Shown here piece by piece: positions 1 through 5,447 of a DNA stretch of 15,078 nt (its first letter is position 1; each line of letters opens with the position of its first letter). Both the position numbers and the translations under genes were made by a program. A model generated the notes under the pieces. The model made no database searches. It was given only the letters and a program-made list of their open reading frames with translations, and was not told where the DNA came from. The stretch is from JBLIKP01 sp047635375 (lineage in GTDB: Bacteria > Bacteroidota > Bacteroidia > Sphingobacteriales > Sphingobacteriaceae): NCBI GenBank assembly GCA_047635375.1, contig JBLIKP010000060.1, positions 1 through 15,078 on the forward strand, read 5' to 3'.

Positions 1-925
1 TGGAGTACCCCTCACCTTATTAAATATTAATAAAACTCATGAGATAGCAATTATCGAAATGGGGGCTAACAATCCATTAGAGATAAAAACCTTGTGTGAA
101 ATTGCCAACCCCAATTACGGTCTTATAACCAATATAGGGATGGCTCATCTTGAAGGGTTTGGAAGTATTGAAGGAGTTGCCAAGGCAAAAACAGAAATGT
201 ATGATTACCTGTCAGAAAATGGAGGTGATATATTTTTAAATATAGATGACCATTGGTTGATCGAAAAAGCGCTTAACAGGAAAATTGCTCTTACTTACGG
301 GAAGAAGGAAAAGAAGCCTGATGTAATGGGTGAAATGAGAAATAATTCTGATAGGCTGATCTTTGAGCTTAGTAAATTTAATGATTCACAAGTTTATAAG
401 GTAAAGACCAATCTTGCTGGGTCTTATAACTTATCAAATGCCCTCGCTGCGGTGGCTGTTGGGCTTAAGTTTGGGATGATCATAGAATCAATTATAAAAG
501 GATTAGAGGCTTATGTTCCTGACAATAATAGGTCTCAGTTGGCTGTTGTAAAGGGAGTTTCTTTTATTCTAGATGCCTATAATGCTAATCCGTCAAGTGT
601 GGAAGAAGCAATTAAAAATTTAATAGGGCAAGAGTTTGTTGGTGAGAAGGCGATTGTTCTAGGCGATATGCTTGAATTGGGAGCGTTTTCGAATGACGCA
701 CATTCCGATGTTTTAAGGCAAATGGATGGGGCAGGATTTAACCCCACGATTTTGGTAGGAAAGGAATTCTGGAAATTAAGAGACAAGGCGCCAAAATCCT
801 TCGTGTTTTTTGAAAATAGAGATGATCTAAAGGCTCAACTAAGTAAATATCCTTTATCAGGTAAGTTAACTCTGGTAAAAGGTTCCAGAGGGATTGGGCT
901 CGACAAGCTCCCTGAATGGATTTAA
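1..925 (+). CDS. murF: UDP-N-acetylmuramoyl-tripeptide--D-alanyl-D-alanine ligase, C-terminal part (5' end outside window)
   Basis: This cytoplasmic Mur ligase adds the D-Ala-D-Ala dipeptide to UDP-MurNAc-tripeptide, the last soluble step of peptidoglycan precursor synthesis. The frame is open from base 2, and the codons before the ATG at 59 already encode family sequence (TLLNINKTHEIAIIE), so that ATG is internal and about 308 residues are visible of the usual 430-450. Visible signatures are EMGANNPLEI (from about 56), the central-domain motif LITNIGMAHLEGFGS, DAYNANPSS (from 572, the MurF-type C-terminal motif), VLGDMLELG (about 657) and VKGSRGIG (about 878). The N-terminal P-loop region lies outside the window. 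The TAA at 923-925 is 3 bp from the stop of convergent gldH, with no recognisable terminator between them. The identification is secure. Confidence 0.96.
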   Translation, partial: GVPLTLLNINKTHEIAIIEMGANNPLEIKTLCEIANPNYGLITNIGMAHLEGFGSIEGVAKAKTEMYDYLSENGGDIFLNIDDHWLIEKALNRKIALTYGKKEKKPDVMGEMRNNSDRLIFELSKFNDSQVYKVKTNLAGSYNLSNALAAVAVGLKFGMIIESIIKGLEAYVPDNNRSQLAVVKGVSFILDAYNANPSSVEEAIKNLIGQEFVGEKAIVLGDMLELGAFSNDAHSDVLRQMDGAGFNPTILVGKEFWKLRDKAPKSFVFFENRDDLKAQLSKYPLSGKLTLVKGSRGIGLDKLPEWI

Positions 926-928
926 AGC

Positions 929-1399
929 TTATTTAGCAAGCTCAACCCGTAAGCCTACATCTTTCACCCCTTTTAGGGTAGAGTCTCGCATATACTGCTC
1001 AATTCCGAATTTGTAAAGCCCTTTTTCTGGAAATTTTGTTTTCACATTTACCGGAATGCTACTACTGAATATATTTCCCGATCCATTTCCCAGCCAACGT
1101 CCATCTTTTTCAGCAAGTTTAAACTCGAAACGCGTGCTATTTGTTTTTCCTGAAGGAGTTTCTGAATTTAATAGGACATAAAGGTTGCTATACCTATACG
1201 AGCCCACATGCCTTAAGTGCAAGACGATATTGTATAATTGGGAAGTATCCGAAATGTCGACGTCAAATTGGGCGATTTCTTGATGTTTCCATCCGTTCTC
1301 AGGTGCTGAGGAATGGTCTTCAAAAACTCGTGTTTTGTCGCATCCAGCAAAAAAGAAAAGTGAAATTCCTAAAATTATTAAGAGCTTAATTTTTAGCAT
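929..1399 (-). CDS. gldH: Gliding motility lipoprotein GldH
   Basis: GldH is an outer-membrane-associated or periplasmic lipoprotein required for gliding in Flavobacterium johnsoniae, where gld mutants also lose chitin use and type IX secretion functions. The frame is open back to 1477, but I choose the ATG at 1399. It starts a classic lipoprotein signal (MLKIKLLIILGISLFFFAGC), with the lipidated Cys at residue 20, and gives 156 residues, the usual family size. The body is a predicted beta-rich domain (YNIVLHLRHVGSYRYSNLY, KDGRWLGNGSG, KGLYKFGIEQYMRD) that matches my memory of GldH. The start overlaps the end of ricT by 14 nt, which suggests translational coupling in a holB-ricT-gldH operon. 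The extra 26 residues upstream are Lys/Thr/Asn-rich shadow coding from ricT and would destroy the signal peptide. Confidence 0.9.
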   Translation of the reverse strand: MLKIKLLIILGISLFFFAGCDKTRVFEDHSSAPENGWKHQEIAQFDVDISDTSQLYNIVLHLRHVGSYRYSNLYVLLNSETPSGKTNSTRFEFKLAEKDGRWLGNGSGNIFSSSIPVNVKTKFPEKGLYKFGIEQYMRDSTLKGVKDVGLRVELAK

Positions 1400-2555
1400 T
1401 GTCGTTAGTGGTTTTTTTGTGTTGAGGCTTTTTAGATTTACGACGTTTTGTTTTTTGTTTTTTGTTTTTGTTGTCAAGGCGAGTTAAGCTGTCTTCACCA
1501 ATAACATCCACAAATTCTGAAGGTTTATCATCCGGAATTATCAATTCTGGCTGACCAAGAAACTCAGGTTTTTCACCATTTTTGTTTAAAGTTGCAATTT
1601 CATTTACCCTATCAACGGTAATTGGATGCATAGCCCCACCTTTTTCAAGACTAAACCACATTGTTTTCTTGAAGATATCGGTTTTTTGAAGCATTGCTGT
1701 CCCTCCTGCAAGCTCCAGTTTATTTAATCCTTTTGGAATTTCCTTTAATGCATCAAGGTATGTATCTAGCTCGTAGTTTAAGCAACACTTTAACTTACCA
1801 CATTGTCCTGCAAGTTTTTGGGTGTTAATTGCTAAGTTTTGGTAACGGGCAGCCGATGTACTTACCGTTTTGAAGTTTGTTAACCAGGTGGTACAACATA
1901 ATTCTCTTCCACATGACCCTATTCCGCCTAAGCGACCGGCTTCTTGTCGCATTCCAATCTGTCGCATTTCTATTCTAAATCGGAATTCATCTGCAAGTAA
2001 TTTTAGTAGTTCCCTAAAATCTACTCGGCTTTCGGCAGTGTAGAAGAAGGTTCCTTTTTTACGGTCACCTTGAATTTCAACATCACTAATTTTCATTTGC
2101 AGGGCTAAGGTCTTAGCATGAAAACGAGCGCGATGCATAACCTTAGTTTCCTCACCTTTTACCTCTTTCCATTTATCCACGTCTTTTTCGTGTGCAAGAC
2201 GGTAAAGTTTCCGAACTTCATCGCTCTCTGGAGAAATGTTGTTTTTAGAAAGTTGCAGACGGACTAATTCACCTGTTAAGGTTACATGTCCGATATCGTA
2301 ACCTCCAAGTGGGCCTTCTACAGCTACCAGGTTTCCCGATTCTACGTAAATGTTGTTTTCGTTATGGAAGTATTCTTTTCGAGATCCTTTGAATCTCACT
2401 TCCACTATATCAAAAGATTTGCCCGCATTGGGGCTGTCTATATCGTTAAGCCAGTCAAAAACGTCCATTTTGCCACAACCGCCGTCAGTCATACAAGACC
2501 CATTGCTGTTGCAACCTGCTGGAGCGCCTCCGCTAGAACATGAGGTACATCCCAT
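1386..2555 (-). CDS. ricT: PSP1/YaaT-family protein RicT (regulatory iron-sulfur complex subunit)
   Basis: In Bacillus, RicT (YaaT) forms the Ric complex with YlbF and YmcA, binds Fe-S clusters and affects RNase Y-dependent mRNA maturation. Its role in Bacteroidota, which largely lack those partners, is less clear. The PSP1 core lies at about residues 50-270, with the family cysteine motifs GIGSCGRELCC (Cys 215, 220, 221) and GQCGKLKCCLNYE (Cys 252, 257, 258). A Cys-rich N-terminus (Cys 3, 6, 15, 21, 27) precedes VFDWL, a form I associate with Bacteroidota homologs. The C-terminus (about 361-389) is a Lys/Arg/Asn-rich, probably disordered tail. The ATG at 2555 is 3 nt after the holB stop and the end overlaps gldH by 14 nt. 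Next to holB, as here, is also where yaaT sits in Bacillus. Confidence 0.92.
   Translation of the reverse strand: MGCTSCSSGGAPAGCNSNGSCMTDGGCGKMDVFDWLNDIDSPNAGKSFDIVEVRFKGSRKEYFHNENNIYVESGNLVAVEGPLGGYDIGHVTLTGELVRLQLSKNNISPESDEVRKLYRLAHEKDVDKWKEVKGEETKVMHRARFHAKTLALQMKISDVEIQGDRKKGTFFYTAESRVDFRELLKLLADEFRFRIEMRQIGMRQEAGRLGGIGSCGRELCCTTWLTNFKTVSTSAARYQNLAINTQKLAGQCGKLKCCLNYELDTYLDALKEIPKGLNKLELAGGTAMLQKTDIFKKTMWFSLEKGGAMHPITVDRVNEIATLNKNGEKPEFLGQPELIIPDDKPSEFVDVIGEDSLTRLDNKNKKQKTKRRKSKKPQHKKTTNDNAKN
1446..1470 (-). repeat. Short A-run tandem repeat inside the ricT 3' end
   Basis: On the plus strand this reads as T-runs of 4, 6, 6 and 5 bases, each closed by G; on the coding strand these are consecutive C-A(n) units. 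It encodes part of the lysine-rich RicT tail. Homopolymer runs of six are mildly slippage-prone. A frame change here would alter only the disordered tail and the length of the overlap with gldH. The repeat itself is directly visible; any biological role is speculative. Confidence 0.6.
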
Positions 2556-2558
2556 TAT

Positions 2559-3698
2559 TTATGTATTCAATAAAGTTAGGTTTTTGGCTTTCACAATCTC
2601 CAGCACGCGAAGTGCAAAGTCCAAGAACACTAATTTTTTATTTAAGTTTCGTTCCAAATGGTATAAGGCTTTATCGATTTCTGAATTAAGCATTGCAATT
2701 TGCCCTGCATTAAGGAATCTGGCTAAGCCTTTTAGTTTATCCAAATGTTGGTTTGTGCTGTAAACCAAAGCTTCGGCGCCCTCATTTATAAAGAGAACTT
2801 CCCGAATTGTATGTTGACCGTAAGTTAGGAAATTCTTTTGTTCCTCCCTATTCAGGGCGCTAATTTCCTGGGACCAATTAATTAATTCTACTCCATCTGT
2901 TTTAATACAAAATCTGAAAAGGTCAAAGAGCTTCTCGGAGTATTCATCTTCAAAGGTAAGGGTTAATTTTAATGCTTTATTCACATCTCCCTCACACATT
3001 TGAGAAATTTTCGTTGCTTTTTGTTCTTCAACCCCTTTTTGTAAAACGAGGAAGCCCTTAATTTCTTCTCTTGAAGGCCTTTTTAAATTAAGTTTCTGGG
3101 TCCGTGAGATTATGGTGTTTAATATTTTCTCAGGGTCAGACCCTACAAAGAGTAACAGTGTTTTTGGTGGTGGTTCTTCTATAAATTTTAGAAGCATGTT
3201 TCCTGTTTCACCAAGATTTTCGGGGCACCACATGATTAAAAAACGATATTCAGACTCGTTTGGCTTAAGAGACATGTGTTTTATAATATCAGTAACTTCT
3301 GCCTTAGGAATATTTAATTGTTTATTACCACTATCAAGTTTTTCTCCCCAATCTGAAAGACTTAAAAAGGGGTTTTCGGTGAAGGCCTCGCGGAATTCTT
3401 TAAAAAATATTTCACCACTAACCCCAGATTTACCTGTAACATTAGGGTAAGGAAAGGTTATATGAAGATCAGGATGGGCAAGGTTTGCTATTTTTTTACA
3501 GTGTCCACATTCCCCACAGCTATCATTTGCCGACGGGTTCTTACAGCCTAATAACGCAGTGTAGGCCAAGGCTAGAGGCAGCGCTCCTACGCCGGGAGGA
3601 CTCACAATAAGCTGGGCATGACTAACCCTTTCTGAGGTAACCTGATGGATAAGTCGTTCCTTAACTTCTTGATGTCCTAAAATGTCTGCAAACTTCAT
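2559..3698 (-). CDS. holB: DNA polymerase III subunit delta prime
   Basis: Delta prime is the stator subunit of the clamp-loader complex that loads the beta sliding clamp during chromosome replication. From the ATG at 3698 the protein has 379 residues and begins MKFADILGHQEV, the standard AAA+ start (compare DnaX/HolB). The frame is open to 3749, but the extra 17 residues are not family sequence and overlap the divergent ruvX. The P-loop region SPPGVGALPLA (33-43) lacks the GKT/S of an active Walker A, as expected for delta prime. A zinc module is formed by Cys 52, 61, 64 and 67. FIEEPPP (172-178) and the SRT sensor/arginine-finger motif (198-200) follow. The C-terminal helical collar extends to the end. 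It is the first gene of the operon with ricT and gldH. Confidence 0.94.
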   Translation of the reverse strand: MKFADILGHQEVKERLIHQVTSERVSHAQLIVSPPGVGALPLALAYTALLGCKNPSANDSCGECGHCKKIANLAHPDLHITFPYPNVTGKSGVSGEIFFKEFREAFTENPFLSLSDWGEKLDSGNKQLNIPKAEVTDIIKHMSLKPNESEYRFLIMWCPENLGETGNMLLKFIEEPPPKTLLLFVGSDPEKILNTIISRTQKLNLKRPSREEIKGFLVLQKGVEEQKATKISQMCEGDVNKALKLTLTFEDEYSEKLFDLFRFCIKTDGVELINWSQEISALNREEQKNFLTYGQHTIREVLFINEGAEALVYSTNQHLDKLKGLARFLNAGQIAMLNSEIDKALYHLERNLNKKLVFLDFALRVLEIVKAKNLTLLNT

Positions 3699-3704
3699 GT
3701 CCCT

Positions 3705-3712
3705 CAAAATTA
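3705..3712 (-). promoter_or_regulatory. Bacteroidota-type -7 element of the holB-ricT-gldH operon
   Basis: The minus strand reads TAATTTTG, a perfect match to the Bacteroidota consensus TAnnTTTG. It ends 6 nt before the holB ATG. No clear TTG -33 element is seen 19-21 bp upstream. A start point at the usual distance would fall within a few bases of the ATG, so the mRNA leader would be extremely short. Confidence 0.5.
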
Positions 3713-3731
3713 AAAATTCTTTTGGTATCCT

Positions 3732-3739
3732 TATATTTG
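3732..3739 (+). promoter_or_regulatory. Bacteroidota-type -7 element of ruvX-def
   Basis: TATATTTG is a perfect TAnnTTTG match and ends 3 nt before the ruvX ATG at 3743. With normal spacing the transcript would start at or next to the ATG, making it leaderless. A convincing -33 element is not visible. Its frame position excludes the upstream ATG at 3722 as the sensible start, because that ATG would lie before the promoter. Confidence 0.5.
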
Positions 3740-3742
3740 CGC

Positions 3743-4162
3743 ATGGCAAGAATTATGGCTTTTGATTATGGAAGTAAACGAATTGGTATCGCAGTGACCG
3801 ATCCGTTACAGATGATAGCCACTGGCCTTGAGACAGTTCACCCTGATAAGGTCATAGATTTTATCAAGAATTACATAAAAACTGAACAAGTAGAAATGTT
3901 TGTAATTGGTGAGCCTTTGCAGATGGATAGTAGTCCGTCAGAAATTACTCCCCACATTGTAGGTTTTATCCGGAAGTTAAAAAAACTATTTCCTGAAATC
4001 CCACAAGAAAGGATGGACGAGCGTTTTACAAGTGTTATGGCGCAGCGGACAATGATTGAGGGTGGAGCCTCAAAAAAACAAAGAAGAAATAAAGGGCTGA
4101 TAGATACAATTAGTGCTACCATTATTTTGCAATCCTATTTAGAAAGAAAATCTTATTTATGA
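3743..4162 (+). CDS. ruvX: Putative pre-16S rRNA nuclease / Holliday junction resolvase-like protein (YqgF family)
   Basis: YqgF/RuvX is a small RNase-H-fold nuclease implicated in 5' processing of 16S rRNA; early annotations call it a putative Holliday junction resolvase. Starting at the ATG at 3743 gives 139 residues, the standard family length, and the typical N-terminus MARIMAFDYGSKRIG. The acidic catalytic positions are visible: Asp8 in FDYGSKRIG, Glu57 in VIGEPLQMD, Asp93 in MDERFTS, and Asp121 in LIDTISATIILQSYL. The frame is open to an ATG at 3722, but those 7 extra residues are not family-like. The stop overlaps the def start as ATGA (4159-4162), so the two genes are probably translationally coupled. 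holB lies divergently upstream across 44 bp. Confidence 0.93.
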   Translation: MARIMAFDYGSKRIGIAVTDPLQMIATGLETVHPDKVIDFIKNYIKTEQVEMFVIGEPLQMDSSPSEITPHIVGFIRKLKKLFPEIPQERMDERFTSVMAQRTMIEGGASKKQRRNKGLIDTISATIILQSYLERKSYL

Positions 4163-4731
4163 TACTTCCAATTGTGGCGTATGGTTCGCCGATATTGAAA
4201 AAGAAAGGTGAAGAAATTGCACCAGATTATCCTCAGTTAAAAGAATTGATTGCTAACATGTATGAAACCATGTATAATGCACATGGAGTTGGACTTGCTG
4301 CTCCGCAGATAGGACTTGGGATAAGGTTGTTTATTGTGGATAGTGGAACTATTAACGATGAGGAGCCCGATCAAAAGCCAATGAAAAAGGTTTTCATCAA
4401 TCCAGTTATCACTGAAGAGGCTGGTGACGAATGGCTTTTTAACGAAGGCTGTTTATCAATTCCAGATGTGAGGGAAGATGTGGAGAGAAAATCGAAAATT
4501 AAGATTGAGTATTTCGATGAGAATTTTAAGAAGTATATAGAGGAATATGAAGGGATTCCTGCAAGGATTATACAGCATGAATATGATCATGTGGAGGGGG
4601 TTTTATTTACCGATCATCTTTCAGGGATGCGCCGTACCATGATAAAAAAGAGATTAGATAAAATTACAAAAGGTCAAATTCGTATTGATTACAGAATGAA
4701 ATTCCCTAAGAAAACTGGGAATAGACGATAG
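4159..4731 (+). CDS. def: Peptide deformylase
   Basis: This metalloenzyme removes the N-formyl group from nascent polypeptides at the ribosome. All three family motifs are present in 190 residues: GVGLAAPQ (43-50), EGCLS (96-100, metal-ligand Cys98) and QHEYDHVEG (139-147, ligands His140 and His144, catalytic Glu141). An acidic and basic insertion between motifs 1 and 2 (about 64-77, NDEEPDQKPMKK) is of the kind seen in Bacteroidota enzymes. The C-terminus ends in a basic tail. The start ATG lies within the ruvX stop (ATGA overlap), giving a two-gene operon that ends at the strong terminator at 4752-4783. Confidence 0.97.
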   Translation: MILPIVAYGSPILKKKGEEIAPDYPQLKELIANMYETMYNAHGVGLAAPQIGLGIRLFIVDSGTINDEEPDQKPMKKVFINPVITEEAGDEWLFNEGCLSIPDVREDVERKSKIKIEYFDENFKKYIEEYEGIPARIIQHEYDHVEGVLFTDHLSGMRRTMIKKRLDKITKGQIRIDYRMKFPKKTGNRR

Positions 4732-4751
4732 GTTTGATTTCTATAGGCATA

Positions 4752-4783
4752 AAAAAACCCGATGATTAATCATCGGGTTTTTT
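4752..4783. terminator. Bidirectional intrinsic terminator between def and sodN
   Basis: A perfect 32-base palindrome: CCCGATGATTAATCATCGGG at 4758-4777, flanked by A-runs on the left and T-runs on the right. Read from either strand it gives a GC-topped hairpin followed by at least six T. It sits 20 bp after the def stop and ends 4 bp before the sodN stop, so it can end both convergent transcripts. Confidence 0.93.
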
Positions 4784-4786
4784 GTT

Positions 4787-5263
4787 TTAGTGTGAGTGGA
4801 AGTAAGAACTCTCGAATTGAGTTATTAGTTCTCTTAATTTTTTGACGTTTGCAAGATCTGCTGTTTGCTTACATTTCATACTATAAACAGATATTTGATG
4901 CAAGATTACGAGTTGTTTTTGGTACTTCTCGAATGCTGGCTTGTCGTTAGGGTCCGTAAGTTTAATCCTTTGGTGAAGAAAATACTGACTCGTAATATCC
5001 TGAATCTTTACCGCATGCTCCTCTTTATTCATTACCCAACGAATGAGTTGATTGTAATTAGGGGTAGCCGATTTTGTTAACTCATTAATTTGGTTCATCG
5101 ATTTTTCGATGGTTGTGATGTGCTCCTTAATAAGGGCAACTCGAACTGAGTCATCGTAAATTCCGCAAGGAACTTCACAATGGGCCATTGCCTGCTTTGG
5201 TGTTGAAATTGATAAAACTCCAATAAAAAGTGCAGATAAAATTGTTAAGATTGTTTTTTTCAT
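4787..5263 (-). CDS. sodN: Nickel superoxide dismutase with Sec-type signal peptide
   Basis: NiSOD converts superoxide to oxygen and hydrogen peroxide with a Ni ion held by the N-terminal 'nickel hook'. The protein has 158 residues. Residues 1-27 form a Sec-like signal (MKKT, hydrophobic core, then AMA), followed directly by HCEVPCGIY (28-36), matching the NiSOD hook HCxxPCGxY. In mature numbering His1, Cys2, Cys6 and Tyr9 are all present. The remaining 131 residues look like the family's four-helix bundle and include QYFLHQRIKL, similar to the SDYFKPPH-type region of known NiSODs. The mature N-terminal amine is a Ni ligand in characterised enzymes, so cleavage after Ala27 would build the site directly and would place the enzyme in the periplasm or outside. 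No separate maturation protease gene (sodX) is visible nearby. A small lipoprotein gene precedes it by 4 nt. Confidence 0.92.
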   Translation of the reverse strand: MKKTILTILSALFIGVLSISTPKQAMAHCEVPCGIYDDSVRVALIKEHITTIEKSMNQINELTKSATPNYNQLIRWVMNKEEHAVKIQDITSQYFLHQRIKLTDPNDKPAFEKYQKQLVILHQISVYSMKCKQTADLANVKKLRELITQFESSYFHSH

Positions 5264-5267
5264 ATTT

Positions 5268-5375
5268 CTAATTATTTGAACTTGGATTTATGGATCTAGA
5301 ATCAGGGGTGTAATAGGATCTCGTGCATCCAGCAAGTATTACGATAAAACTAAAGAAAATTAAACCCTTTTTCAT
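5268..5375 (-). CDS. Very small lipoprotein (35 aa) upstream of sodN
   Basis: A short frame starting at the ATG at 5375 encodes MKKGLIFFSFIVILAGC followed by only 18 more residues (TRSYYTPDSRSINPSSNN). It has a Lys-Lys n-region, a hydrophobic core and the lipobox LAGC with Cys17 as the lipidation site. The mature product would be a 19-residue lipopeptide rich in Ser, Tyr and Asn. The TAG at 5268-5270 is 4 nt before the sodN ATG, so the two genes are almost surely co-transcribed. A -7-like element sits 6 nt upstream of its ATG. I do not recognise the family. It could be a small entericidin-like or accessory lipoprotein, or a short leader gene; function is unknown. The perfect lipoprotein signal makes a chance frame unlikely. 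Confidence 0.75.
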   Translation of the reverse strand: MKKGLIFFSFIVILAGCTRSYYTPDSRSINPSSNN

Positions 5376-5381
5376 TGTTGC

Positions 5382-5389
5382 CAAATTAA
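5382..5389 (-). promoter_or_regulatory. Probable -7 element for the small lipoprotein-sodN operon
   Basis: The minus strand reads TTAATTTG, one mismatch from TAnnTTTG, and ends 6 nt before the ATG at 5375. This is the same geometry as the element before holB. No matching -33 element is clear, so the call rests on the -7 match and position. Confidence 0.35.
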
Positions 5390-5447
5390 GGGAATTTTTT
5401 CAAAACACTAAGGGTTTAAGGGGATTAAGGTTGAATTAAACTTGGTA

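Noticed and set aside
1399..1477. N-terminal extension of gldH, or a programmed frameshift from the A-rich ricT tail into gldH
   Set aside because: The extension puts 26 charged residues before a complete lipoprotein signal and is explained as ricT sequence read in another frame. The A-runs contain no AAAAAAC heptamer in the reading phase needed for a standard -1 site.
4752..4783. Perfect palindrome considered as a regulator operator or attachment site
   Set aside because: Its place between convergent stops, with A/T tracts on both flanks, fits a bidirectional terminator fully.
5376..5447. Terminator after the surface-protein gene
   Set aside because: The segment contains repeated AAGGG/TTAAGG-like words but no stable inverted repeat followed by T-rich sequence on the minus strand, so read-through into the sodN operon cannot be excluded.
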